Assembly: GCA_035455265.1 (NCBI GenBank) | Contig: DATIFK010000192.1 | Location: 1 to 30,863 of the forward strand | Reading direction: 5' to 3' | Source of the DNA: MGOM01 sp035455265 | GTDB taxonomy: Bacteria > Chloroflexota > Anaerolineae > Anaerolineales > E44-bin32 | DNA: 30,863 nucleotides | Shown here: piece by piece, positions 1 to 7,392 of the stretch | Position numbering within the stretch: position 1 is the stretch's first letter | Layout of the letters: each line of letters starts with the position of its first letter | Position numbers and translations under genes: made by a program | The notes under the pieces: generated by a model | Told to the model about the DNA's origin: nothing | The model's input: only the letters and a program-made list of their open reading frames with translations | Database searches by the model: none

Positions 1-714
1 GCTGAGGACGAAGCCGTCGCGGTCGGCGTCGAAGGGGCGTGAGGCGCCTTCGGGATCGTCGTTGCGGGTGGAAAGGGCCCGCAGGGCGGCAAAGCCGGCC
101 AGGCAGTACCGGCTGATCGGACCCTCCGTGCCGCCGGCCAGCATCCATGTGGCCTCGCCGCGGGCCAGCACCTGGGCCGCTTCGCCGATCGCTTGCGAGC
201 TGGCGGCGCACGCCGTGCTGATGGCGCTGATGTAGCCGGTCAGCCCAAAGTGAATGGCCACCTGGCAGGAGGGCATGTTGGGCAGCGATCCGGCGACGTG
301 GAACGGGCTCATGCGGTCGTAGCCGCCGGCCTCCATATCCAGCACCATCTTTTCTGTTTCCGGAGGCGAGCTGCCTCCATTGGCGATCAGCACCCCGAAA
401 TCCTGGCGCCGATCCGGATCGACTTGCAGCCGCGCGTCCTCCAGGGCCAGGCTGGCCGCCGCCACGGCGAACTGACTTGCCCGGGTGATGCGTCGCGCCT
501 CTTTGGGCGGGAGATACGACTGCGGCTCGAAGCCCGGCACTTGGCCGGCGATCTGCGAGGGCAAGGCCGACACGTCGATCGAGGTGACCCGCCGCACCCC
601 GCTACGTCCCGCCGCCAGGGCGTCCCAGAAAGCCTCCTTGCCGATCCCCAGGGGCGTGACCAAGCCGAGTCCCGTAATGACGATGCGCGGGCCGGCCGAT
701 GGCTCATGGCTCAT
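1..714 (-). CDS. fabF: 3-oxoacyl-[ACP] synthase II (FabF), 3' end beyond window
   Basis: Condensing enzyme of type II fatty-acid synthesis. It elongates acyl-ACP with malonyl-ACP in the cytoplasm. The visible 238 residues are the N-terminal half of a protein that is normally about 410 aa. They open with the family's first strand, RIVITGLGLVTPLG, about 9 residues in. The nucleophile motif STACAASSQAIGEA, with the active-site Cys, lies near residue 170. The reading frame is open from the ATG at 714 to base 1. The two catalytic His residues would lie outside the window. A second ATG at 707 is out of frame. There is no strong Shine-Dalgarno before 714, but the N-terminus aligns well with FabF. 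A small membrane-protein gene lies upstream on the same strand, 162 bases away, and may share its promoter. The FabF family assignment is firm; FabF versus FabB is inferred. Confidence 0.93.
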   Translation of the reverse strand, partial: MSHEPSAGPRIVITGLGLVTPLGIGKEAFWDALAAGRSGVRRVTSIDVSALPSQIAGQVPGFEPQSYLPPKEARRITRASQFAVAAASLALEDARLQVDPDRRQDFGVLIANGGSSPPETEKMVLDMEAGGYDRMSPFHVAGSLPNMPSCQVAIHFGLTGYISAISTACAASSQAIGEAAQVLARGEATWMLAGGTEGPISRYCLAGFAALRALSTRNDDPEGASRPFDADRDGFVLS

Positions 715-840
715 GGCGGAGCACCCTTCACCGGCGGCGGCAGGCGCCGGAACGGCCGGTCGTGTCTGCGCGACAAGGCGGTCGGTGAGGCATAGACGAT
801 GGCGAGAGAGGATGGAAGCGCGGGAGGCCCGCCCGTGAAG

Positions 841-876
841 GCTCGCCCGGTCCGGAGGCGGGGCGGTCGGGCGAGT
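841..876 (-). terminator. Inverted repeat directly after the 65-aa gene
   Basis: The 8-bp arms CTCGCCCG (842-849) and CGGGCGAG (868-875) enclose 18 bases and abut the stop codon of the 65-aa gene. There is no T-run, so it is either a weak or factor-assisted terminator or an mRNA-stabilising stem between that gene and fabF. Confidence 0.35.
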
Positions 877-1074
877 TCAGCCTCGCAAGTACTGCGTGCG
901 CAGGATGAAATCGAGCCAGATGAAGGCCAGGCTTCCAATGGATAGGAAGACCAACAGCGCATTGGAGTAGGAGAACTTGGGCAGCGTGGTGCCGAAGGCC
1001 AACAGCACGCCCACGACGCTGGCGGTGCCGACCCCCAAAGAGATGACCCAGACGATGGCGCGGCGGACCTTCAT
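877..1074 (-). CDS. Small two-helix membrane protein, unknown function
   Basis: A 65-aa protein starting MKVRRAIVWVISLG. It has a basic N-terminus and two hydrophobic stretches, about residues 7-27 and 38-57, joined by a short polar loop (LPKFSYSN). It ends with a basic tail (RTQYLRG). This predicts an integral membrane hairpin. I recognise no family and assign no function. A near-consensus sigma-70 promoter sits about 37-65 bases upstream of the ATG, which strongly supports it as an expressed gene. An AAGGAG lies unusually far (about 12 bases) from the ATG. fabF follows 162 bases downstream on the same strand, so the two may be co-transcribed, with the inverted repeat at 841-876 partly separating them. 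Confidence 0.72.
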   Translation of the reverse strand: MKVRRAIVWVISLGVGTASVVGVLLAFGTTLPKFSYSNALLVFLSIGSLAFIWLDFILRTQYLRG

Positions 1075-1110
1075 GACTCGACCCGGCTCCTTCGATCTCT
1101 GGATGGGGGC

Positions 1111-1139
1111 ATTCTACCGACGACGGGCAGGAGCGTCAA
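1111..1139 (-). promoter_or_regulatory. Sigma-70 promoter for the 65-aa gene / fabF
   Basis: On the minus strand, TTGACG (1139-1134) and TAGAAT (1116-1111) are separated by exactly 17 bases. Each hexamer matches consensus at 5 of 6 positions. The predicted start is near 1104, about 30 bases before the ATG at 1074. Confidence 0.75.
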
Positions 1140-1216
1140 GTCGCAAGGGGCCGGACGGAGGGTTGGGGGTATCCGCGCCGGGCGACTCCGATTACACTGG
1201 CACAGCGTGGCTGCTT

Positions 1217-1225
1217 GGAAGGAGG
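1217..1225 (+). promoter_or_regulatory. Strong Shine-Dalgarno that fixes the start at 1233
   Basis: GGAAGGAGG lies 7 bases before the ATG at 1233. It overlaps the in-frame TTG at 1215, which rules that longer start out. A TACACT at 1193-1198 is a plausible -10, but I see no matching -35. Confidence 0.75.
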
Positions 1226-1232
1226 TCAGGTC

Positions 1233-1400
1233 ATGGGTATGGTTGAGCGGCAGCGAGAGCTCCATCGTCGGCAGCGTCGGGTGCGGAAGATCCGCGAGCT
1301 CAAGGTCCGGCTGGCGAATACGCAGGACAGCCGTATCAAGAAGAAGATCCTCGAAAAGCTGCAGCGGTTGATGCCCTGGGAACCTCCCCAGAGCCTGTAA
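1233..1400 (+). CDS. Small basic helical protein (DUF6800-like)
   Basis: A 55-aa protein, MGMVERQRELHRRQ..., dominated by Arg, Lys, Glu and Leu. It looks like one or two amphipathic helices: an ERQRELHRRQRRVRKIRELK stretch followed by RIKKKILEKLQRLMPW. It resembles, from memory, the short DUF6800 proteins that begin MxxVERRRE and end in a KIxRLxP motif; I hold that assignment loosely. The start is chosen at 1233 because a near-perfect Shine-Dalgarno precedes it. A second ATG two codons on is less well spaced. The stop is followed within 10 bases by a perfect hairpin, so it is probably a single-gene transcript. The very basic composition could suit RNA or ribosome binding, but that is only inference. 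Confidence 0.7.
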   Translation: MGMVERQRELHRRQRRVRKIRELKVRLANTQDSRIKKKILEKLQRLMPWEPPQSL

Positions 1401-1409
1401 GTCCCACCC

Positions 1410-1434
1410 AGGGCCACGGGAACCCCGTGGCCCT
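1410..1434 (+). terminator. Perfect 11-bp hairpin after the small basic gene
   Basis: Arms AGGGCCACGGG (1410-1420) and CCCGTGGCCCT (1424-1434) enclose a 3-base loop (AAC), beginning 10 bases after the stop codon. No T-tract follows, so termination may be inefficient or the hairpin may protect the mRNA 3' end. Confidence 0.55.
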
Positions 1435-1490
1435 GTCGATTCCCTTCCTGACCCACCTGTGTGCTGACCCTCGTGCGTCACGATTGTCGA

Positions 1491-1522
1491 AGTCCGAGGT
1501 GACAACCTCCACTACGCGGACT
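1491..1522 (+). other. Nested stem-loop upstream of sdhA
   Basis: AGTCCG (1491-1496) pairs with CGGACT (1517-1522). Inside it GAGGT (1496-1500) pairs with ACCTC (1505-1509) around GACA. The element lies about 85 bases before the sdhA start and could be a leader-RNA structure or an operator. No promoter was found nearby to decide. Confidence 0.3.
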
Positions 1523-1604
1523 GGGCGGCCTTCCTCTATTGTCGCTTCATCGGGCCGGCGCGAAGCCGGTGGACGGGGGATTCTCTCTTCCAAGGGGATG
1601 AAGC

Positions 1605-3398
1605 ATGGCATCGGATGACCCAATCGAGCAGGACATCCTGATCGTCGGCGCGGGCCTGGCTGGGGGCTGGGCGGCAAAGACGGCCGCGGAGCGGGGTGTG
1701 CGGGACGTCGCCGTGCTGTCCAAGGTCCATCCCTTGCGCTCGCACAGCGGCGCGGCGCAGGGCGGCATCGCCGCGGCACTGAACAATGTCCGGGTCGCCG
1801 GAGGCGGGGACGGGCCGCTCGAACCTGTTCCGCCCGGCGCCGAGCCGCCCGACAGCTGGGAGCTTCACCTGTTCGACACCATCAAGGGATCGGACTGGCT
1901 GGGCGACCAGGATTCGATGGAGATCCTGGTCCGCGAAGCGGCGGATATCGTCTACGCCTACGAGCACATGGGGTGCGTGTTCAGCCGGCTGCCGGACGGC
2001 CGCATCGCTCAGCGGCGCTTCGGCGGCCACTCGGTGCCGCGCGCCAACTACGCCGCCGACTGGACCGGGCACGTGCTGCTGCACACCATCTACGAGCAGG
2101 CCGTCCGCCTCGGCGTCCGGTTCTACAGCGAATGGTATGTCCTCGACCTGCTCATCGACGACAACGTCTGCCGCGGCCTGGTGGCGCTCGACATTGTCAC
2201 GGGGGACGTGCACGTCATGCGCGCCAAGGCCGTCCTGTTCGCTACCGGCGGCTACGGCCGGGCCTACAAGATCACCTCGAACGCGCATGCCAACACCGGC
2301 GACGGAGTCGCCATCGCCTACGACGCCGGCGTCCCGCTGATGGACATGGAGTTTGTGCAGTTCCACCCCACCGGGCTCTACAAGCACGGCATCCTGATGA
2401 GCGAGGCGTGCCGGGGTGAGGGTGGCTACCTGGTGAACAAGGACGGTGAGCGCTTCATGGCTCGCTACGCGCCGGGCAAGATGGAGCTCGGGCCGCGCGA
2501 CTTGGTGTCGCGATCGGAGCAGCAGGAGGTCAACGAAGGACGCGGCATCGGGCCGGACGGCAAAGGCATCTGGCTCGACCTGCGACATCTCGGCCGCGAG
2601 AAGATCCTCGAGCGCCTGCCCCAGGTTCGCGATCTGGCGATCGACTTCGTCGGGACCGATCCGATCACCGATCTGGTTCCGATCCAGCCGACGGCGCACT
2701 ACTCGATGGGCGGCATTCCGACGGACAACGACGGCCGCGTGCTGGGCGACGGCGTTCGAATGCCCGTCGTGGGTCTCTACGCCGCCGGGGAATGCGCCTG
2801 TGTCAGCGTTCACGGCGCCAATCGTCTTGGGACCAATAGCTTGCTGGACGCCTCTGTCTTCGGCCGGCGGGCGGGGGCGGCGATGGCCGACTTCGTTCTT
2901 GGCGGTGCGGCCCTGGCGCCGCTGCCGCCCACGGCGGAGGCGCGCGCGCTTGGGCGATTGCGGCGCTACCAGGAGGGCGAACGGACCGAAACGGTCGACG
3001 CCGTCGGTCAGGCGCTCAAGACGACGATGACCGAGGACTGCGGCGTGTTCCGCGACGGCGCGGGGCTGGCGCGAGCGCGCGAGAGCGTGGGCGAGCTGCA
3101 GCGCCGCTACCGCAGCGCGCGCATCATGGATCGTTCCCGCAGATTCAACACGGACCTGCTATCGGCCCTCGAGACCGAGCATCTGCTGACGTTCAGCGAG
3201 GTGATCGTCGCCGGGGCGGAAGCACGCACCGAAAGCCGAGGGGCGCACTTCCGGACCGATTTCCCGAAACGCAACGATGAGAACTGGCTCCAACACACCC
3301 TGGCGTTCCGCGCGGCTCCGGGCGAGCCGCCGCGATTGGAATACCGCCCCGTCCGCATCGACTGGGAGCGTTATCCGCCTCAGGAGCGGAAGTACTGA
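1605..3398 (+). CDS. sdhA: Succinate dehydrogenase/fumarate reductase flavoprotein subunit
   Basis: A 597-aa subunit that oxidises succinate to fumarate (or the reverse) and passes electrons via covalent FAD to SdhB on the cytoplasmic side of the membrane. The Rossmann dinucleotide motif DILIVGAGLAGG is at residues 10-21. The FAD-linking His is His47 in RSHSGAAQGGI. The substrate-site motif QFHPTG is at 252-257 and the catalytic-Arg motif GPRDLVSR at 296-303. The GANRLGTNSLLDASVFGRRAG signature lies near residue 405. Length is normal for the family. AAGGGG seven bases upstream supports the ATG at 1605; an ATG at 1598 is out of frame. It is first of four genes in the order A-B-C-D. Sequence alone does not separate succinate dehydrogenase from fumarate reductase. 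Confidence 0.95.
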   Translation: MASDDPIEQDILIVGAGLAGGWAAKTAAERGVRDVAVLSKVHPLRSHSGAAQGGIAAALNNVRVAGGGDGPLEPVPPGAEPPDSWELHLFDTIKGSDWLGDQDSMEILVREAADIVYAYEHMGCVFSRLPDGRIAQRRFGGHSVPRANYAADWTGHVLLHTIYEQAVRLGVRFYSEWYVLDLLIDDNVCRGLVALDIVTGDVHVMRAKAVLFATGGYGRAYKITSNAHANTGDGVAIAYDAGVPLMDMEFVQFHPTGLYKHGILMSEACRGEGGYLVNKDGERFMARYAPGKMELGPRDLVSRSEQQEVNEGRGIGPDGKGIWLDLRHLGREKILERLPQVRDLAIDFVGTDPITDLVPIQPTAHYSMGGIPTDNDGRVLGDGVRMPVVGLYAAGECACVSVHGANRLGTNSLLDASVFGRRAGAAMADFVLGGAALAPLPPTAEARALGRLRRYQEGERTETVDAVGQALKTTMTEDCGVFRDGAGLARARESVGELQRRYRSARIMDRSRRFNTDLLSALETEHLLTFSEVIVAGAEARTESRGAHFRTDFPKRNDENWLQHTLAFRAAPGEPPRLEYRPVRIDWERYPPQERKY

Positions 3399-3421
3399 CG
3401 CACAGTCTCCGGTCGGCGATC

Positions 3422-3476
3422 CCAATCTCGCTTCGCACGGCGGAGATTGGTGATTGGAGATCAGGGATTGGAGATC
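3422..3476. repeat. Purine-rich short repeats between sdhA and sdhB
   Basis: GATTGGAGATC occurs twice (3452-3462 and 3466-3476, 14-base period). Just upstream, CCAATCTC (3422-3429) and GAGATTGG (3443-3450) form an inverted pair. Together they fill most of the 86-base sdhA-sdhB spacer and resemble the simple repeats at 15673-15693. Confidence 0.6.
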
Positions 3477-3484
3477 GAGGCCCT

Positions 3485-4267
3485 ATGACAGAGACAGCCA
3501 CACTCCGCATCCAGCGCTTCAACCCGGACATCGATCGCCGCCCGCGGCTCGAACCCTACCGCGTGCCGCTGACGGCCGACACGACCGTACTGGATGCGCT
3601 GCACTGGATCAAGGCCGAGGTCGATGGCAGCCTGACCTTCCGGCGCTCCTGCCGGCACGCCATTTGTGGCTCGTGCGCCATGAACGTCAATGGGCGTAAC
3701 GTGCTGGTGTGCAAGACGTCGCTGGTGAAAGAGGCGGCGCGGGGAAGGGCGGTCACGGTCCGGCCGCTGCCCTATCTTCCCGTCATCAAGGATCTGGTCG
3801 TCGACCGCTCTTCGTTCTGGGAGCAGTACCTTCGGGTGAAACCCTGGTTGGTGCCGCCGGAGACGACGCCCGTCAGGGAATTCCGCATGCTGCCCGAGGA
3901 AGTCGCCGCCCTGCACAACGCCGAGACCTGCATCATGTGCGGCGCGTGCTACTCCGCCTGCCAGGTCGTGGCCCTGACCAAGGAGTACGTCGGGCCGCAT
4001 GCGCTGCTGAAGGCCTTCCTGCGAGTGCTGGACCCGCGCGACACGATCCCCGGTGAACGGTTGGCGGAGGTCAGTGGGCACGACGGCGCCTTCCGCTGCC
4101 ACACGATCTTCAACTGCATCGAGGCCTGCCCGAAGGGGCTCAACCCGACCCAGGCGATCGAGACCCTGCGCCAATTGGCGCAGAAACGGGGCTGGTTCGA
4201 AGACGAGCGTCGCCAGCGGCAGACACGGCTGGTCGAGAGCGAGCCGGCCGCGCCGGCGGGCGCGTAG
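3485..4267 (+). CDS. sdhB: Succinate dehydrogenase/fumarate reductase iron-sulphur subunit
   Basis: A 260-aa electron-transfer subunit linking SdhA to the membrane quinone site. The N-terminal ferredoxin domain carries the [2Fe-2S] ligands Cys56, Cys61, Cys64 and Cys76 in CRHAICGSCAMNVNGRNVLVC. The C-terminal domain holds CIMCGACYSAC (Cys149, 152, 155, 159) plus Cys205, Cys211 and Cys215 (CIEACPKGL), the set expected for one [4Fe-4S] and one [3Fe-4S] cluster. All eleven expected cysteines are present, so it should be functional. GAGG lies just before the ATG. It sits between sdhA and sdhC on the same strand, with 17 bases to sdhC, which indicates one operon. Confidence 0.95.
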   Translation: MTETATLRIQRFNPDIDRRPRLEPYRVPLTADTTVLDALHWIKAEVDGSLTFRRSCRHAICGSCAMNVNGRNVLVCKTSLVKEAARGRAVTVRPLPYLPVIKDLVVDRSSFWEQYLRVKPWLVPPETTPVREFRMLPEEVAALHNAETCIMCGACYSACQVVALTKEYVGPHALLKAFLRVLDPRDTIPGERLAEVSGHDGAFRCHTIFNCIEACPKGLNPTQAIETLRQLAQKRGWFEDERRQRQTRLVESEPAAPAGA

Positions 4268-4284
4268 GCGAGGAGAGAGGGCCC

Positions 4285-4632
4285 ATGTACACGAGCACAG
4301 GCTTCCTGAGCTTCTTCCTGCGGCGGTTGACCGGCGTCGCCCTCGTCCTCTACCTGGCTCTCCATGTGTGGGTCATCGGGTCGGCCACTCAGGGCCCGGC
4401 GGTCTTCGACGCTCGGCTGGCAGCCGTCCAAACACCGATCTTCAAGCTGGCCGAGATCGCGCTCTTGGCAGCGGTCTGGTATCACGCCTTCGACGGCGTG
4501 CGGCTGCTGCTGGTGCATTGGCTCCGCATCACGGACTACCGGGCCAGCCTGTTGTGGGCGGCGGTCGCCATGACGGCGCTGCTGACCGTGATCGGCGGCG
4601 TGCCGATCCTGCTGTTCCTGATGGAAGGCTAG
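4285..4632 (+). CDS. sdhC: Succinate dehydrogenase cytochrome b subunit SdhC
   Basis: A 115-aa integral membrane subunit with three predicted helices (about residues 14-34, 52-73 and 89-113). It anchors SdhAB and helps form the quinone and haem b sites. The family signature is RRLTGVALVLYLALH at 13-27, with His27. His67 in the YHAFDGVRLL segment is the likely axial haem ligand, by analogy with the HxxxGxR motif of SdhC. GGAGAG lies upstream of the ATG. Its stop codon overlaps the sdhD Shine-Dalgarno, so translation of the two subunits is probably coupled. Confidence 0.9.
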   Translation: MYTSTGFLSFFLRRLTGVALVLYLALHVWVIGSATQGPAVFDARLAAVQTPIFKLAEIALLAAVWYHAFDGVRLLLVHWLRITDYRASLLWAAVAMTALLTVIGGVPILLFLMEG

Positions 4633-4640
4633 GAGGCGCG

Positions 4641-4967
4641 ATGCGACTCTTTCAGATTCAACGTTGGAGCGCCGTGGCGCTGCTCGCCTTCCTGACGATC
4701 CACATGGTCGTCCTGCACTATCCGCCGTTTCACGTGGACTTCAGTCGGATCATCGTGCGCATGGCCGACCCGTTGTGGAAGGCGATCGACATCGCCTTCC
4801 TGTTCGTCGTCTTGCTCCACGGCCTGGCCGGCATGCACGCCGTGGTTCTGGATTTCGGCGCCCTGTCCAGGTGGCGGAAGGCACATGCCATCGCACTTTC
4901 GGTCCTCGGAGTCGCGGGGTTCGTCTACGGGGCGGTCACGATCCTGGCATTCGTGCCGCCGGCGTAG
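4641..4967 (+). CDS. sdhD: Succinate dehydrogenase membrane anchor SdhD
   Basis: A 108-aa membrane anchor beginning MRLFQIQRWSAVALLAF, with three hydrophobic helices (about 9-27, 50-72 and 85-105). It pairs with SdhC to bind haem and quinone. His60 in LLHGLAGMHAVVLDF matches the conserved HGxxG segment of SdhD and is the likely haem ligand. The same frame stays open far upstream through sdhB and sdhC, but AGGAGG at 4631-4636, 4 bases before the ATG at 4641, fixes the true start. It is the last gene of the operon. A strong palindrome begins 25 bases after the stop. Confidence 0.9.
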   Translation: MRLFQIQRWSAVALLAFLTIHMVVLHYPPFHVDFSRIIVRMADPLWKAIDIAFLFVVLLHGLAGMHAVVLDFGALSRWRKAHAIALSVLGVAGFVYGAVTILAFVPPA

Positions 4968-4991
4968 AGAGTGCGCATTCCGTTCCCTTGT

Positions 4992-5019
4992 GTAGGGGCG
5001 AAGCGTGCTTCGCCCCTAC
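4992..5019. repeat. Dispersed palindrome, copy 1 (TAGGGGCGAAGC family)
   Basis: GTAGGGGCGAAGC (4992-5004) and its exact complement (5007-5019) form a 13-bp stem with a 2-base centre. A second copy with the same arms and a longer loop is at 29583-29634. It lies between the convergent sdhD and aldo/keto reductase genes, where it can act as a bidirectional terminator. Two copies in one window suggest a genome-wide interspersed family. Confidence 0.8.
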
Positions 5020-5069
5020 TGATCTTGATCATGGATCGGGGATATTCACGACGGGCGAATGATCTGCCG

Positions 5070-6029
5070 TCACCGCCCGACTACCGTGTCGGCCACTTGC
5101 TCGAGGTGCCGGGATTCCTCCGGCGTGAGTGTCCAACCTAGAGCCCCGGCGTTTTCCCTCGCCTGTGCCGCGTTCTTGGCTCCCGGGATCGGCACCGCAC
5201 CCTTGGTGATCACCCAATTCAACGCCACTTGGCCCGGCGTCTTGCCTCCGTGGGCCTGGCCGACCTCGCGCAATGCCGTCACCAGGGCCGGAAGGCGGTC
5301 GAGGTCGACGCGCCGAAACGACCGCCAACGTGGGGGTGGAAGGCGATGGGCGGAGGAATACTTCCCCGTCAACAGTCCCATCGCCAGAGGGCTGTAGGCG
5401 ATCACTTTGACGCCGAGCTCGCGACAGGTGTCCAGAAGCCCGGTCCTCTCCGGCGTGCGATCCAGCAGGCTGAACTCGATCTGATTGGATGCCAGCGGGA
5501 TGCCGCGGTCGGCCAGGAATCGATGGGTTTGGCGCGTCAGGGCCCGGCCATAGTTGGAGACGCCGACGGCCCGGGTGAGGCCCAGTCGGACGGCATCAGC
5601 CAACGCCTCCGCCCAGACGCGGGTCGGGACAGGCGGAAACGGCCAGTGAATCTGATACAGATCGACGCGGGGCAGGCCCAGCCGCTGTAAGCTGCTCCGC
5701 AGGGCCCGGATCAGGTTGCCCGGGCGAAGTCGCCAGGGGAAAGGGAAGAACTTGGTGGCGACGCGAACGCCATCCCGATGCTCGCCCAAGAATTCCCCGA
5801 GCAGCGATTCGGATCGGCCAAAGCCATAGATCTCGGCGGTGTCGAAGAAGGACAGGCCAGCCGCCAGACTGGCCTCGTAGGCCGCGTGGACGTCCTCTTT
5901 GCCGTACTCGCGCCCGTAACCCCAGGTGAGCCGATCGCCCCACGACCAAACCCCGACGCCCATGTCCGGCCAATGGATGTCGGAAGATGTCGTCGACGAA
6001 CTGTCCTCGAGCATTTCTGAGGGAGGCAT
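5070..6029 (-). CDS. Aldo/keto reductase
   Basis: A 319-aa NADPH-dependent oxidoreductase of the (beta/alpha)8 aldo/keto reductase superfamily. The catalytic tetrad is visible: Asp63 and Tyr68 in FFDTAEIYGFG, Lys93 in ATKFFPF and His128 in LYQIHWP. The C-terminal cofactor segment GAVPIPGAKNAAQARENAGAL is typical of the YhdN/plant pyridoxal-reductase-like branch. The substrate cannot be told from sequence. It starts 6 bases after the stop of the epimerase gene and is the last gene of a four-gene minus-strand run. No clear Shine-Dalgarno precedes the ATG at 6029, and an in-frame ATG at 6014 is an alternative start. Coupling to the upstream gene is likely. Confidence 0.9.
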   Translation of the reverse strand: MPPSEMLEDSSSTTSSDIHWPDMGVGVWSWGDRLTWGYGREYGKEDVHAAYEASLAAGLSFFDTAEIYGFGRSESLLGEFLGEHRDGVRVATKFFPFPWRLRPGNLIRALRSSLQRLGLPRVDLYQIHWPFPPVPTRVWAEALADAVRLGLTRAVGVSNYGRALTRQTHRFLADRGIPLASNQIEFSLLDRTPERTGLLDTCRELGVKVIAYSPLAMGLLTGKYSSAHRLPPPRWRSFRRVDLDRLPALVTALREVGQAHGGKTPGQVALNWVITKGAVPIPGAKNAAQARENAGALGWTLTPEESRHLEQVADTVVGR

Positions 6030-6035
6030 TTGACG

Positions 6036-6968
6036 TCAGACCAGGAGATCGGCCGCGGCGGATCCAATGTCGGGGAATCGGAAGGAGAAGCCTTGGTCCA
6101 GAAGCCTTTGCGGCACCACGCGTTGACCGTCCAGCACGAGAGTCGACTTCTCGCCCAGAACGAGCCGCAACAGGAAGCCCGGCACCGGGAACCAGTAAGG
6201 GCGGTGGAGAGCCCGGGCGAGCGCTCGGCCCATTTCGGCGTTCGTCACAGGCTCTGGCGCTGTCAGGTTGAAGACGCCCGCGGCACGGGGTTCCGCCACC
6301 AGGAACTGAAGGGCCCGCCGATGATCCTCGCCATGAACCCACGAGAAGCCCTGCCGCCCGCTGCCGAGCGGACCGCCAACGAAGAAGCGGAAAGGCAGAA
6401 GAATCACCCGGAACAGATCCGCCCGTGGGCTGAGCACCAGCCCTGTCCGAACGACGACACGCCGGACTCCAAGATCCTCGACGCCCTCGGTTGACCGTTC
6501 CCAATCCTGGCAGACATGCGCAAGAAAGTCCGTTCCGGGGGAAGCCGTCTCGTCGATCTCCCGGTCCGTGCGCGGGCCGTAGAACCCGACGGCTGACATC
6601 TGGACGAGGACGGAGGGCTTGCGCCGGGCGGCGCGGACCGCCTCGACGATCGCCCGGCCGGCGTTGAGGCGGCTCTCGACGATCTCCCTCTTCTTCGACG
6701 CGGTCCAACGCTGGAAGAAGATCTCCCCCAGGGAAGTCCCGCCGAGCGTTTCGCCGGCCAGGTTGACGACGGCGTCGGCGCCGTCGAGGCGAGATCCCCA
6801 GCCAGTGGTGGATTGCCCGTCCCAGGACAGCCGCTCGACCCTGGGGTCGAGGGTGGATGCCTTCTGCGGATGACGAGCCGTCACTGAGACCGTGTGGCCC
6901 TCGGCCACCAGGGCATTGGCGAGTCCCGTTCCGACGAGGCCCGTTCCGCCAGCAATCAGCACGCGCAT
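6036..6968 (-). CDS. TIGR01777-type NAD(P)-dependent epimerase (YfcH-like)
   Basis: A 310-aa extended short-chain dehydrogenase/reductase. The N-terminus MRVLIAGGTGLVGTGLANAL carries the GGTGxxG dinucleotide motif at residues 7-13. A VNLAGE motif near residue 69 and an SAVGFYGPR stretch near 146 are typical of the TIGR01777/YfcH family. A C-terminal DUF1731-like tail contains the PYWFPVPGFLLRLVLGE segment. The reaction and substrate are unknown for this family. GGAGGG 6 bases before the ATG at 6968 supports the start. It lies 37 bases after the unknown 128-aa gene and 6 bases before the aldo/keto reductase, so the two oxidoreductases are probably co-translated and may act on the same metabolite (inference). 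Confidence 0.9.
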   Translation of the reverse strand: MRVLIAGGTGLVGTGLANALVAEGHTVSVTARHPQKASTLDPRVERLSWDGQSTTGWGSRLDGADAVVNLAGETLGGTSLGEIFFQRWTASKKREIVESRLNAGRAIVEAVRAARRKPSVLVQMSAVGFYGPRTDREIDETASPGTDFLAHVCQDWERSTEGVEDLGVRRVVVRTGLVLSPRADLFRVILLPFRFFVGGPLGSGRQGFSWVHGEDHRRALQFLVAEPRAAGVFNLTAPEPVTNAEMGRALARALHRPYWFPVPGFLLRLVLGEKSTLVLDGQRVVPQRLLDQGFSFRFPDIGSAAADLLV

Positions 6969-7005
6969 ATCGCCCTCCGGCGGAAATGGGTCGTCGTGAA
7001 TCGGA

Positions 7006-7392
7006 TCATGGAGATTTGGCGAGGATTCCCGCCGCGGTTTGCGCCAAGTCGAGTCCTCTTCCCGCCGCCATGCCCGCCTCCGTCTCCTTCTTGGTCAGGT
7101 CCAGCTTCGGTCCCCAGTAGTCCAGCCCCATCTGCACGTCGCCCTGGATGTCGGAGGAGGAGGACGGGTGATGGAAGGCGAGGCCGAGCAGAGCCAGTCC
7201 AGCCCTCTTCTTCCCGGACGCCAGCAGGCTGCCCAGGAAACCCGATCCTTCCGGGACGAGGATGCGATTCGGCTGCGATTCCACCACGACGGAGCGGGGC
7301 TCGAGCAGCTTACCGAGGCAGGTCTCTCGATGCTTGAGACGCGGGGATGGCGGAGCACGCCGAGCGATGGCCCGGCCACACTTCAGTTTCAC
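7006..7392 (-). CDS. Unknown protein translationally coupled to the large kinase
   Basis: A 128-aa reading frame that I do not recognise. It starts with GTG at 7392, which overlaps the kinase stop codon as GTGA. A clear AGGAGG within the last kinase codons sits about 5 bases upstream, so translation would be coupled. The N-terminal 35 residues are basic and Cys-containing. The middle is hydrophobic (GFLGSLLASGKKRAGLALLGLAF). The C-terminal half (QMGLDYWGPKLDLTKKETEAG) reads like an ordinary soluble protein. There is no signal peptide or obvious transmembrane helix. The start context and operon position make it more likely real than not. A start further inside is possible, because the first 35 residues look less protein-like. 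Any role would presumably relate to the kinase (inference). Confidence 0.55.
   Translation of the reverse strand: MKLKCGRAIARRAPPSPRLKHRETCLGKLLEPRSVVVESQPNRILVPEGSGFLGSLLASGKKRAGLALLGLAFHHPSSSSDIQGDVQMGLDYWGPKLDLTKKETEAGMAAGRGLDLAQTAAGILAKSP

Noticed and set aside
308..490. Functional class III cyclase (residues of the large kinase at about 9820-10365)
   Set aside because: The catalytic metal Asp is replaced, so I report it as degenerate instead. Refuted only by assay.
1536..2813. Long antisense reading frame (425 codons) opposite sdhA
   Set aside because: sdhA has every family motif. The opposite frame is a by-product of high GC third-position bias, with Arg/Ala/Val/His-rich, domain-free sequence.
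4053..4640. N-terminal extension of sdhD through sdhB and sdhC
   Set aside because: The ATG at 4641 has an AGGAGG and matches SdhD; the upstream part is out of frame with sdhB and sdhC and Arg-rich.
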